The notes under the pieces: model-generated
Databases searched by the model: none
Seen by the model: the letters and a program-made list of their open reading frames with translations, nothing else
What the model was told of the DNA's origin: nothing
In this document: one piece after another, positions 34,051 to 43,795 of the stretch
How positions within the stretch are numbered: position 1 is the stretch's first letter
How the letters are laid out: each line of letters opens with the position of its first letter
Program-made: the position numbers and the translations under genes
Assembly: GCF_013761175.1 (NCBI RefSeq)
Contig: NZ_JACDUR010000007.1
Location: 62,001 to 126,000, forward strand
Reading direction: 5' to 3'
DNA length: 64,000 nucleotides
DNA from: Nonomuraea soli
GTDB lineage: Bacteria; Actinomycetota; Actinomycetes; Streptosporangiales; Streptosporangiaceae

Positions 34051-34656
34051 ATGGCAGAGAGCCTGTCCAGCCCGGCCGACCGGATCGCCGGCGTCCTGCT
34101 CGCCCTCGGCGCGACCGCCTGGGGCGTGGCCACCATCATCGTGGGCGAGGACGTCCTGCTCGGCATCCAGACCCTCGACACCATCACCGGCATGATGTAC
34201 GTGACGGGCTTGTGGGCTTTCGTGTGGCGGGTGTACGCCGCGGGGGCCGCAGGCACGCGCATCGGCAGGATCGTCCCGCTCGGCCTGCTGGTGCTGCTGC
34301 CGGGCGCCTTCCTGGTCAACGCCCTGTCGTTCGGCTACGTGACCTACGACGACTTCCCGATGTGGCTGCTGGTCCTCGACGCCTGCTGGCCGCTGAGCCA
34401 GCTCGGCACGCTGGTGCTGGGCATCGCGATCGCCGTCACCGGCAGGTTCCAGGGCGTGCTGCGCTGGCTGCCGCTGGTGGCGGGGATGTGGTTCCCCGTC
34501 ACCATGCTCACCACGATCGTCGCCGGATCGACGGCGTCGACCTTCGTCAGCGCCGCCTGGCTGATCGGCACCTACGCGGTCATCGGCGTGCTCCTGGCCG
34601 TGTCAACGCGGCCTCGGCACGACCTCAGCACGGGCCGCCCCAGCGTCCAGGCATGA
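34051..34656 (+). CDS. Multi-span membrane protein of unknown function
   Basis: A 201-residue protein with about six hydrophobic helices (MAESLSSPADRIAGVLLALG, then YVTGLWAFVWRVYAAGAAG and so on). I do not recognise a family. GAAGGAG is well placed before the ATG. It is divergent from the large kinase with the 26-bp palindrome between them and overlaps the next gene by ATGA. It is therefore a likely output, or a sensory accessory, of that two-component system. Confidence 0.75.
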   Translation: MAESLSSPADRIAGVLLALGATAWGVATIIVGEDVLLGIQTLDTITGMMYVTGLWAFVWRVYAAGAAGTRIGRIVPLGLLVLLPGAFLVNALSFGYVTYDDFPMWLLVLDACWPLSQLGTLVLGIAIAVTGRFQGVLRWLPLVAGMWFPVTMLTTIVAGSTASTFVSAAWLIGTYAVIGVLLAVSTRPRHDLSTGRPSVQA

Positions 34657-35015
34657 CGATCGCGGAGAAGCTGCTCGCGGAGTGGAGCGAGCGTACGGGG
34701 ATCGCCGTCGAGGTCTGGACCCGGATGGCCGGGGAGCCGGGCGCCGACGGCATGCGGGAGGCGCTGGGCGCGGTCCTGGCGGCGGTGGAGGAGGGCACGC
34801 CGCCGCCGGCGGTCTGCGTCGCGCTCACGACGGGTGTCAGCGGGGCGCGCCTGACCGTGAGCCATGACGACGTCGGGGAGTCGTGGCCGGTCGAACGGCT
34901 GAAGGCGGTGAAGGAGGCCTTCCGCCGGGCGGGCGGGCGCGTGTCGGTCAACGGCGTGGCCGGAGGAGGGGTGACGGTCTCGGGGGTGCTGCCCCGGTCG
35001 GTCCTCAAGGGCTGA
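34653..35015 (+). CDS. Small protein resembling a stand-alone histidine-kinase ATPase domain
   Basis: A 120-residue protein starting MTIAEKLLAEWSERTGIAVE, a phrase typical of the segment just before HATPase_c in NarL-type kinases. The remainder follows the order of that domain (VCVALTTGVSGARLTVSHDD, then VKEAFRRAGGRVSVNG and GGGVTVSGVLPR). The N-box is absent, as are G-rich ATP-lid motifs. Dimerisation His is absent too. It could be a decayed kinase tail or a non-catalytic partner of the neighbouring kinase. ATGA coupling to the membrane gene indicates co-production. Confidence 0.65.
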   Translation: MTIAEKLLAEWSERTGIAVEVWTRMAGEPGADGMREALGAVLAAVEEGTPPPAVCVALTTGVSGARLTVSHDDVGESWPVERLKAVKEAFRRAGGRVSVNGVAGGGVTVSGVLPRSVLKG

Positions 35016-35068
35016 GAAGCCAAAGAATGCTTTGACATCTTCGGGATGTCAAAGCTATCTTTGGCTTC
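35016..35068 (+). promoter_or_regulatory. Promoter embedded in a 53-bp inverted repeat, ArsR operator
   Basis: Arms of 24 bases (35016-35039 and 35045-35068) match at 22 of 24 positions around a TTCGG centre; the inner part TTTGACATC/GATGTCAAA is exact. The repeat contains a near-perfect sigma-70 promoter: TTGACA (35032-35037), 18-bp spacer, TATCTT (35056-35061), then seven bases to the GTG at 35069. The transcript should be leaderless, and regulator binding would cover the whole promoter. Confidence 0.8.
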
Positions 35069-35620
35069 GTGCGCATCACCGACCCCAAGGCCTTGCGAGC
35101 CATGGCCCACCCCTTGCGTATCGACCTGCTCGACCTGCTCGGCCGCATCGGCCCCGCCACCGCGGCGACCTGCGCCAGGCACCTCGACACCTCGCAGGCC
35201 TCCTGCTCCTTCCACCTGCGCCAGCTGGCCAAGTACGGCTACGTGGAGGAGGCCGAGCCGTCGCAGGACAAACGCGAGCGCCTGTGGCAGGTCACCGACC
35301 ACGAACAGCAGTGGTCGAGCGCCGACGGCGACCCGGCCGCGCTGGAACTGGAGAAGGTCTTCGTCGAGCGCGAGGCCTCCCGCATGGCCGCCTGGTCCGA
35401 CATCAGGACCACGACACCCGAGGAATGGCAGAGGGCGGCGTTCCTGGGCGGCGTGACCGCCCCGATGACCCCGCAGGAGCTCGAACTGGTCGGCAAGCAG
35501 TTCTCGGAGCTGCTGGCGCCGTACATCGCCCGCATCAAGGACCACTCGCTGATCCCCGACGACGCCAAGGCCGTCCGGATCTTCATGCACGGAGCGCCCA
35601 ATGAACCTCTTGCTCCGTGA
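35069..35620 (+). CDS. ArsR-type winged-helix transcriptional regulator
   Basis: A 183-residue DNA-binding protein. The N-terminal 85 residues form a winged helix (DPKALRAMAHPLRIDLLDLL, recognition CARHLDTSQASCSFHLRQL, wing after GYVEEAEPSQDKRERLW). The C-terminal half is helical and has no metal-binding Cys cluster of classic ArsR sensors, so it is more like the YjiE/HTH_20 group that senses small molecules. It overlaps the MFS gene by 20 bp and is preceded directly by its own operator-promoter, so it should repress itself and the exporter. Confidence 0.9.
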   Translation: MRITDPKALRAMAHPLRIDLLDLLGRIGPATAATCARHLDTSQASCSFHLRQLAKYGYVEEAEPSQDKRERLWQVTDHEQQWSSADGDPAALELEKVFVEREASRMAAWSDIRTTTPEEWQRAAFLGGVTAPMTPQELELVGKQFSELLAPYIARIKDHSLIPDDAKAVRIFMHGAPNEPLAP

Positions 35621-36812
35621 CGCCCGCTTCCGCCGGATCCTCCTCGGCGACGCGGTCTCCAGCTTCGGCGACAGCATGCTCTTCCTGTCGCTGGCCGTCT
35701 GGGCCAAGGACCTGACCGGTTCCGACGCCGCCGCGGGGCTGGTCTTCCTGTTCATCAACGCGCCCGGCTTACTCTCGCCCCTGCTCGGCCACCTCGTCGA
35801 CCGGGTCAGCCGCAAGAAGCTCTTCATGGGCATGATGGCGGCGATGGCGGTGATCGTGCTGGCGCTGCTGCTCGTGCGCACCGCCCACGACGTGTGGATC
35901 ATCTACCTGGTCGCCTTCTGCTACGGCGTGCTCTTCTCCACCCCCGCCTTCAGCGCGTTGCTCAAGGACCTGCTGCCCGAGGAGAACGCCGCCGCCGCCC
36001 GCGGCCTCCTGGTCACCGTGCACCAAGGGCTCAGGATCGTCTCGCCCGCGGCGGGAGCCGGCATCTACCTGGCCTTCGGCGGCTGGGTCCTGGCCGTCGC
36101 CGACGCGCTGACCTTCGTGGTGGCCATCGCCTGCGTGGCCTCCGTCAAGGTCGTCGAATCGCAGCCGGAACCGGCCGAGCCCTTCCGCCGCTCGGTCACC
36201 GCCGGCATGCGCCACCTGCGGCAGGTGCCCCTGCTCGGCAGGCTCAGCCTGATGTGCGTGCTCTTCGTGGCAGGGGCGGGACTCCTGGAATCGGGCACCT
36301 TCGCCGCCATCGAGCAGGGCCTGGGCTACGAGGCCGCCTACTTCAGCGTGCTCATGATCATCCAGGGCGCCGGCTCGGTCGTCGGCGGACTGGGCTCGGG
36401 CAGGCTCGTCAAACGGCTGGGCGAGGCCAGGACCGCCGCCCTCGGCTTCCTCGTCGCCGGCGTCGGCGTGCTGCTCTTCCAGGTGCCGCTCTGGCCGCTC
36501 TACACCCTGGGCACGGTCCTGTTCGGCGCGGGCCTGCCCCTGGTCTTCGTCGCTCTGGGTACGGCACAGCAGCTCTACGCCCCCGCCCGCCTCCAGGGCA
36601 GGGTCGCGGCGGCCTCCGGCATGCTGGTCAACGGCGCCCAGACCGTTTCCAACGCGGTGGGGGCGGCGCTCATCGGGTTCGTCGACTGGCGGATCATGTT
36701 CGGCGTCGTGGCCGTCGCCACGCTCTCCAGCTGCGTGGGCATGCTGATCCGGCCGCCTGCCGTACCCGAGGTCATGGGGTCCGGGTCGCGAGAGCCTCAA
36801 TCAGTGGCGTGA
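35601..36812 (+). CDS. MFS transporter, probable efflux pump
   Basis: A 403-residue, 12-helix MFS protein of the MFS_3 group (starts MNLLLRDARFRRILLGDAVS; loop 2-3 motif GHLVDRVSRKKLF about residues 63-75). Co-transcribed with the ArsR-type repressor (20-bp overlap). The pair is an inducible export system, ligand and substrate unknown. Its 3' end overlaps the convergent LysR gene by 41 bp, so expression of the two may interfere. Confidence 0.88.
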   Translation: MNLLLRDARFRRILLGDAVSSFGDSMLFLSLAVWAKDLTGSDAAAGLVFLFINAPGLLSPLLGHLVDRVSRKKLFMGMMAAMAVIVLALLLVRTAHDVWIIYLVAFCYGVLFSTPAFSALLKDLLPEENAAAARGLLVTVHQGLRIVSPAAGAGIYLAFGGWVLAVADALTFVVAIACVASVKVVESQPEPAEPFRRSVTAGMRHLRQVPLLGRLSLMCVLFVAGAGLLESGTFAAIEQGLGYEAAYFSVLMIIQGAGSVVGGLGSGRLVKRLGEARTAALGFLVAGVGVLLFQVPLWPLYTLGTVLFGAGLPLVFVALGTAQQLYAPARLQGRVAAASGMLVNGAQTVSNAVGAALIGFVDWRIMFGVVAVATLSSCVGMLIRPPAVPEVMGSGSREPQSVA

Positions 36813-37653
36813 GCAGCGGATGGTGCTCGGCCCCCCGCCTGACCGCGGCGAACACGCGCCGCTCGGGGCCGGGAGCCGCTCGCACGGTCACCAGCGACAG
36901 GTCGAGGTGCCGCAGCGCCAGCCGAGGCACCAGCGCCACCCCCGCGCCCGCCCCGATCAGCGCCACCACCGCCCGGAAGTCGTCGGAGTAGTGCGTGAAG
37001 GCGGGCGTGAATCCCTCGTGCTCGCACGCCACCGTCAGCAGGTCGTGCACCGGATTGCCGGGATAGGGCCCGATCCAGGGCTCGTCCCGGAGGTCCGACA
37101 GCCTGGCCACCGGCGCGTGGTCGTGCGGCAGCACCAGGTCGAACGGCTCGGCGTAGAGCGGGATCCTGGTGAGCCGGGGGTCGCCCGTGGCGGGCGCGCC
37201 GCGATACTCCACGGCGATCGCGATGTCGGCCTCCTCGTCGAGGAGCAGCGTCAGGGCCTGGTCGCCCTCGGCGTCGCGCACCCTGATCGTGATGTCGGGC
37301 GCCTTGTCGCGCAGCTCCCTGATCGCCGGAGCCAGCACGACGCTGATCGCGGTGGCGAACGACGCCACCGTGATCTCGCCCTCCTGACCGGAGGCGTAGG
37401 CGGCCACCTCGGCCTGGGCCCGTTCGAGCTGGGCGAGCACCTCGTTGGTGTGCTCCAGCAGGATCCTGCCGACCGCGGTCAGGCGCACCCCTCGGCCGTC
37501 GCGCGTCAGCAGCCGGTGTCCCACCTCGTGCTCCAGCGCGGCCAGTTGCTGGGAGACGGCGCTCGGCGTCAGGTGCAGCGCCGCCGCGGCCGCCGTCACC
37601 GTGCCGTGGTCGGCCACCGCGCGCAGGGTCCGCAGGCGGCGCGTGTCTATCAC
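36772..37653 (-). CDS. LysR-family transcriptional regulator
   Basis: A 293-residue regulator with an N-terminal helix-turn-helix (MIDTRRLRTLRAVADHGTVT, AAALHLTPSAVSQQLAALEH) and a substrate-binding domain from about residue 90 (GEITVASFATAISVVLAPAI). The GTG start overlaps the stop of the 842-residue gene (GTGA), so it is the last gene of a minus-strand series tdh-kbl-unknown-lysR. No divergent target gene exists, which is unusual for LysR; the target may be the series itself. Confidence 0.9.
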   Translation of the reverse strand: MIDTRRLRTLRAVADHGTVTAAAAALHLTPSAVSQQLAALEHEVGHRLLTRDGRGVRLTAVGRILLEHTNEVLAQLERAQAEVAAYASGQEGEITVASFATAISVVLAPAIRELRDKAPDITIRVRDAEGDQALTLLLDEEADIAIAVEYRGAPATGDPRLTRIPLYAEPFDLVLPHDHAPVARLSDLRDEPWIGPYPGNPVHDLLTVACEHEGFTPAFTHYSDDFRAVVALIGAGAGVALVPRLALRHLDLSLVTVRAAPGPERRVFAAVRRGAEHHPLLTPLIEALATRTP

Positions 37654-40178
37654 GCGGCCGAGCTTAGCCTTGAGTGCAGACGCCGTGCCTGGCGTACCAG
37701 CTCGGACTCGCGCGTGCGCGCGGCGAGATCGCTGATCACGGACAACTCGCCACGTGCGCCTGCCCAGCCCGCGACGTCGGCGGCGAAGGTCACCAGCCGG
37801 GTGATCGCGACGCTCGCCCGGCCCGGCAGGTAGGCGGGCAGCAAGCCGGTCATCACCTGCCAGACCTCATTGTGCGCGCCCTGCTCGGCCGCCGAGCGCA
37901 ACGCGGTGATCAGCGCACCCATCGATCGAGGATCGAGCCGTCGGGCGAGCTGCCTGCCGAGCTCGGGCGCGTTGAGCTCGCCCTGGGCCGCCAGCTGCAG
38001 CAACGAAGGAACACCCTCACCGACGAGCAGGAACCGGGCGAGAATCACGCTGAGCCCCGGCCCGACCGGCCCTTCGGCTGAGACCAGCAACTCCAGGTCG
38101 TCGATCGACGGCTTGTTCAGAGGCCAGGAGGAGTAGAGGGTGGTGGCCGCCCGGGCCGCGGCCAGGTCGCGGTGCCCGGCCAGCACCGCGGTCAGGCGGG
38201 CGCACGACTCGTCGTGCAGGCGGTGGACGAGCAGATCTCCGAGGAGGTCACCGTATTCGGGGCCGAGGTCGAACTCCGACCAGATCCGGGTGTCACCCTG
38301 GTGTTCGCTCCAGGTCAGGGTCACCCGCGGGTCGGCGGGGCGGTCGGTGAGCCAGCGTGCGACCTCGCCGGTGAGCGCGGTCCCGACCTTCGCGCGGCGC
38401 ACGCGCAGCAGGGCCTGGCGCAGGTCGAGCGGCAGGGGGCTGATCCCACGGCGTCGGTAATCCTCGAGGCGGCTGACCAGGACCTCGGTGTCGATCAGGC
38501 CGTTGCCGCGTGTCGGTGTGGCCAGGAGGTACGGCGGCAGCCGGTCCTCGACGAGCGCCCGGTAGACCTCGGCATAGCGCATGAGCGGCATCAGCCTGTT
38601 CAGCGGCCCGTGGGTCATCTCGGGGAGCCGCTCGCCGACCCAGACCCCGCCCAGGACCCGGAGCTCGGCTCCAGGGTCGGCCAGCTCGCGGGCCATGGCG
38701 GCCGCCCACTCCGTGGGGTGCCACCAGGGCCGCCACGGGTAGCGGTCGTCGGTGAGCGTCCGGGGAGCGAGCACCCGCGCCACCTCGCCGCGATCGGTGG
38801 CCACGAGCTTGACGAAGCCGTCGAGCCAGCGTTCGGTGTTGAGCCAGTCGAACTCCGAGGGCTCGATCCTGAGAAGGTCCTCCGGAGCGCGAGCGAGCCC
38901 CCACATCGGCGGAGGCTCCTCCGCACGGGGCAGCGGCACAGGGACGAACGGCGTCGTCTCGGGGCCGGGCGCCGCCTCGGCGACCTCGCCTCCGAAGCAT
39001 GCCGCCAGCCGGGCGCCCTGATCGGCGGGGAGCAGGGCCACACACTCGGCGATGGTCAGAGCCGCGTCAGGGCCGAAGCGGTCGGCGTGCTTCAGCGCCA
39101 GCTTGACGGCCCGCTCGCGGGCCTGGCCTGACCGGCAGGTGAGGGCGGCGGCCAGCGCCGGGGCATAGGTGTCGGGATCGGCCGCGATCAGGTCACGCAG
39201 CCAGGTGAGCCCGGCCATGACCAGCTTGCCCTCGGTGCGGTAGAGCAGCGCCTCGACGGAGTCGGAGGGCGGCGACTGGCCGGAGCGGCGGATCAGCGTT
39301 ACGGCCAGGTCGGCGACGTTGGAGGGGGCGCCCGGAAGCAGGACGAGGTAGTCGCGCAGGTGCGGCGCGACCTCCTCGTCGGACGGGGCGAGGTACTGGT
39401 GGAGGAGGACGAAGAAACGCTGGCCGCCGGCGTCGCCGCCGTACAGGAAGCGGGAGCGGCAGCCCGCGAGCAACTGGGCACGGTCGAGGCGCCCCTGGTC
39501 GGCCAGCTCCTTCAAGACGCCGGGCCAGCGATCGCCCTCACGCAGCAACCGGCCCACACCCTGGTCGGTGAACAGTCGCGGCACCATGACGTTCAGTAGC
39601 GGGTCGTCGTAGAGGTCCGACGCGTCGTTCGAGGCGACCCAGGCGAGCGTCAGGGGCTCGTGGGCGGGCGGGGTGACGCCGGTCTGGCCCAGCAGGGCCA
39701 GTGCCAGGCGCGTCATGCGGTCGTCGGGGTCGGGGCGGGCACCGCGCAGGCGCAGGCTCAGCCGTACGGCCAGCTCCTCGCGCAGAGCGGCTGGGCGGTC
39801 GGCGAGAACATGCAGGAGGAGCGCGACATCGTCGGCCGGGCCCCACACCGAGGACCACCAGTCGCGCCTGCCGAGCCAGGTGACGATGGACGCGGCGGTG
39901 GGCAGCGCGGCGGCTCCGGCCACACGCATGGCCTCGGCCCAGCTGTGCGTGGCCGGGTCGGGAACCGCCCACCAGTCGTTCCGCTTGGCCCTGAGGAGCT
40001 GCAGCGCGTTCTGCTGCTCCCACCAGCGGTGCCGGCCCAGCTCACGGCCGGTTGTCAGGTACCGGGGCAACTCGCGAGCGATCTCCCTGCGCTGCCCGTC
40101 GTCGAGCGTGAGGCCGGCGATGGCCTCGGCGTCGTCGGAGTCGATGGCGGCGCGTACTACGGCCCAGGCGTCGGTCAT
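37650..40178 (-). CDS. Large uncharacterised helical-repeat protein
   Basis: An 842-residue soluble protein with many Leu/Ala-rich helical pairs and Trp-rich stretches (GRHRWWEQQNALQLL, WLGRRDWWSSVWGP). It starts MTDAWAVVRAAIDSDDAEAI; the opening and overall helical character resemble actinobacterial proteins of the DUF6493/MolR-like kind, but I cannot confirm this. No catalytic motif is visible. TACGGT lies seven bases before the ATG (leaderless layout). It is 31 bp downstream of kbl and overlaps lysR, suggesting co-transcription with threonine catabolism, though a functional link is not obvious. Confidence 0.65.
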   Translation of the reverse strand: MTDAWAVVRAAIDSDDAEAIAGLTLDDGQRREIARELPRYLTTGRELGRHRWWEQQNALQLLRAKRNDWWAVPDPATHSWAEAMRVAGAAALPTAASIVTWLGRRDWWSSVWGPADDVALLLHVLADRPAALREELAVRLSLRLRGARPDPDDRMTRLALALLGQTGVTPPAHEPLTLAWVASNDASDLYDDPLLNVMVPRLFTDQGVGRLLREGDRWPGVLKELADQGRLDRAQLLAGCRSRFLYGGDAGGQRFFVLLHQYLAPSDEEVAPHLRDYLVLLPGAPSNVADLAVTLIRRSGQSPPSDSVEALLYRTEGKLVMAGLTWLRDLIAADPDTYAPALAAALTCRSGQARERAVKLALKHADRFGPDAALTIAECVALLPADQGARLAACFGGEVAEAAPGPETTPFVPVPLPRAEEPPPMWGLARAPEDLLRIEPSEFDWLNTERWLDGFVKLVATDRGEVARVLAPRTLTDDRYPWRPWWHPTEWAAAMARELADPGAELRVLGGVWVGERLPEMTHGPLNRLMPLMRYAEVYRALVEDRLPPYLLATPTRGNGLIDTEVLVSRLEDYRRRGISPLPLDLRQALLRVRRAKVGTALTGEVARWLTDRPADPRVTLTWSEHQGDTRIWSEFDLGPEYGDLLGDLLVHRLHDESCARLTAVLAGHRDLAAARAATTLYSSWPLNKPSIDDLELLVSAEGPVGPGLSVILARFLLVGEGVPSLLQLAAQGELNAPELGRQLARRLDPRSMGALITALRSAAEQGAHNEVWQVMTGLLPAYLPGRASVAITRLVTFAADVAGWAGARGELSVISDLAARTRESELVRQARRLHSRLSSAA

Positions 40179-40209
40179 GGCCCGGACCGTAGTGGATCAA
40201 ACCGACAAT

Positions 40210-41378
<1,169 letters not shown>

Positions 41379-41379
<1 letters not shown>

Positions 41380-42407
41380 CACTTGCTCCAGTCCATGATG
41401 ACCTTGCCCGTGCGGCCGCTCGCGGCGGTGTCGAAGGCGGCGTCGAAGTCTCGGTACGAGAAGCGGTCGGTGATCACGGGGGAGAGGTCGAGGCCCTTCT
41501 CCAGCAGGACCGACATGTTGTACCAGGTTTCGTACATCTCGCGGCCGTAGATGCCCTTGATAGTGATCATCGAGGTGACCACGGTCGCCCAGTCGATCGC
41601 GAATTCCTCGGCGGGCAGGCCGAGCATGGCGATGCGGCCGCCGTGGGTCATGTGGGCGATCATCGAGCGCATGGCCTGCGGGTTGCCCGACATCTCCAGG
41701 CCGACGTCGAAGCCCTCCTTCATGCCGAGCTGGCCCATGCCCTCGCGCAGGTCGCTGGTGGCGACGTTCAGCGCGAGGCTGACGCCGAGCTTGCCGGCCA
41801 GGTCGAGACGCTCGGGGCTGACGTCGGTGATGACGACGTTGCGGGCGCCGACGTGCGTGGCGACGGCGGCGGCCATGAGCCCGATGGGCCCGGCACCGGT
41901 GACCAGGACGTCCTCGCCGACCATGGGAAAGGACAGCGCGGTGTGGACGGCGTTGCCGAACGGGTCGAAGATGGCGGCGATGTCGGGGTCGACCGGCACC
42001 CGGTGCACCCAGACGTTGCTCGCGGGAAGCGTGACGTACTCGGCGAAGGCGCCGTCGCGGTTGACGCCCAGGCCGACGGTGTTGATGCACAGGTGGCGCC
42101 GGCCGGCCATGCAGTTGCGGCACTTGCCGCAGACGAGGTGGCCCTCGCCGCTGACCAGGTCGCCGGGCTTGATGTCGTCGATGCCGGGGGCGACCTCGAC
42201 GACCTCGCCGCTGAACTCGTGGCCGACGATGAGCGGGAGCTTCAGGGTGTTCTTCGCCCAGTCATCAAATTTCCGGATGTGGAGGTCGGTGCCGCAGATG
42301 CCGGTGCGTAGCACCCTGATCTTGACCTCACCCGGTCCGACCGTGGGCTCGGGTACGTCGACCAGCCACAGTCCCGCTTCGGCTCGCTCCTTGACCAGCG
42401 CTTTCAT
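41379..42407 (-). CDS. tdh: L-threonine 3-dehydrogenase
   Basis: A 342-residue zinc-dependent medium-chain dehydrogenase that oxidises L-threonine to 2-amino-3-oxobutyrate with NAD+. Catalytic zinc ligands Cys38, His63 and Glu64 (VGHEFSGEV), Thr40/His43 proton relay, structural zinc Cys93, Cys96, Cys99, Cys107, and Rossmann motif GAGPIGLMAA. ATG at 42407 gives MKALVKERAEAGLWLVDVPE, matching E. coli Tdh, with GGAGGAAG nine bases upstream; an ATG at 42416 is less likely. Divergent from the ROK regulator. Confidence 0.96.
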
Positions 42408-42529
42408 GCCAACCATCTTCCTCCAGAACCCTCGCCCGGTGTCCATCGAGGGTTTCTTAAGTGCCCCCACAGCGCAGCTTCACGCCGCCAACATATTTCA
42501 CAACTTGCTTGAATAAGTAGGATGTTTGG

Positions 42530-43684
42530 GTGCGACAGCAGAGCGGCGACGCCTCCCTCCTGCGGCGGCTGAACACCGCCGCCATCCTCCGCCACCTGCG
42601 TGGCGCGGAGAGCGCGACCTTCGCCGAGCTGGCCAAGGCCGCCCGCGTCTCGCGCCCGACGGCCGAGGCGGTCGTCGAGGAGCTGCTGGCCGAGGGCTGG
42701 GCCGAGGAGTGCGGCGAGGACAGCGCCGAGCGCCAGCGCGGCCGGCCGGCCAAACGGTTCCGCTTCCGCGCTTCGGCCGGTCACGTGGTGGGAGTGAGCA
42801 TCGGCGCGTACCGGCTGTTCGCGATGGTCGCCGACCTCGGCGGCAGGGTCGTGGCCACGCACCGGATGGCGGTCTACCCGGAGATGCCGGCCGACGAGCG
42901 CATGGCCGCCATCGTGGGGCTGGTGGAACAGGCCGCCACCGACCTCGGGGACGCCGACGCTCTGGCCGGGCGCGGGGCCGGGCGGTTCGCCGCGGTCGGC
43001 GTGGGCACCACGGGCGTGGTCGACGCCCGCGGCCGGGTGGTCAAGAGCATCGCCCTGCCCGGCTGGACCGGCCTCGAACTGCAGGCCGAGCTCTCCCGCA
43101 TGATCCCCGCCCCCGTCCTGGTCGAGAACGACATGCGCCTGGCCGTCCTGGCCGAGCACTGGCGCGGCGTGGCGGTCGGACGCCGTGACGTCGTCTACCT
43201 GTTCACCGGCAACCGCATGTCGCTGGGCCTGCTCATCGACGGCGTGCCGTACAGGGGCTCTCACGGCGCCTCAGGGGAGCTCGGCGAGCAGCCGGGCGGG
43301 TTGTGGAAGGTCTGGAGCCACGTCGTCGACTACGCCATGTCCGTGGAGCCGGGTGAGTTGCGTTCCCCTGGCCAGGCCGCCGAGTTCGCCTTCACGCGTG
43401 CTCTGGAGGGTGATCCGAGGGCGGTCAAGACCGTCGAGGCGTTCGCGACGGGCCTGGCCGAGGGCCTGGTCACCGTGGTCAACCCGCTCGACCCCGAGAT
43501 GGTCGTGATCGGCGGCGCGTTGTCGCGCGGCGGCGAGCTGCTGACCGGGCCGATCCAGGCCTACCTGAACCGCGTCTGCCTCTACCCGCCCGAGGTCGTG
43601 GCCTCGCGGCTCGGGGTGGAGTCGATCGTGGTGGGAGCGCTCAAGCTGGCGCTGAATAACGCAGACAAGCTGCTGTTTTCCTAG
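42530..43684 (+). CDS. ROK-family transcriptional regulator
   Basis: A 384-residue protein with an N-terminal winged helix (LLRRLNTAAILRHLRGAESA, recognition AARVSRPTAEAVVEELLAEG) fused to a ROK sugar-kinase-like domain (VVGVSIGAYRLFAMVADLGG; GVGTTGVVD; ENDMRLAVLAEH; HGASGELGEQ). The usual Cys-rich zinc motif (CxCGxxGCxE) after the HGA block is absent: the region reads PGGLWKVWSHVV. TAGGAT six bases before the GTG suggests a leaderless mRNA. Position directly upstream of the sugar-uptake operon implies it represses that operon until a sugar or sugar phosphate binds. Confidence 0.9.
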   Translation: MRQQSGDASLLRRLNTAAILRHLRGAESATFAELAKAARVSRPTAEAVVEELLAEGWAEECGEDSAERQRGRPAKRFRFRASAGHVVGVSIGAYRLFAMVADLGGRVVATHRMAVYPEMPADERMAAIVGLVEQAATDLGDADALAGRGAGRFAAVGVGTTGVVDARGRVVKSIALPGWTGLELQAELSRMIPAPVLVENDMRLAVLAEHWRGVAVGRRDVVYLFTGNRMSLGLLIDGVPYRGSHGASGELGEQPGGLWKVWSHVVDYAMSVEPGELRSPGQAAEFAFTRALEGDPRAVKTVEAFATGLAEGLVTVVNPLDPEMVVIGGALSRGGELLTGPIQAYLNRVCLYPPEVVASRLGVESIVVGALKLALNNADKLLFS

Positions 43685-43762
43685 CAGGATCTGTCACAGA
43701 GTCATCACAAATCGGTAGATTCTGCTCGATTAACACTAGTTGTTTTCATAAATGAGCATTAG

Positions 43763-43790
43763 CCTCCAGCCACTGCCATAGCACTGGAGG
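43763..43790 (+). promoter_or_regulatory. Hairpin that buries the Shine-Dalgarno of the first permease
   Basis: CCTCCAG (43763-43769) is the exact complement of CTGGAGG (43784-43790). The 3' arm contains GGAGG, the Shine-Dalgarno for GTG 43796. The stem could limit translation of the sugar permease until opened. The AT-rich stretch before it (43700-43760, including AACACTAGTTGTT) probably holds promoter and ROK operator. Confidence 0.5.
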
Positions 43791-43795
43791 TGGAC

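Noticed and set aside
37650..40178. Assignment of the 842-residue protein as a DNA-modifying or defence protein
   Set aside because: No nuclease, helicase or ATPase motif is visible; the neighbours are metabolic, not defence genes.
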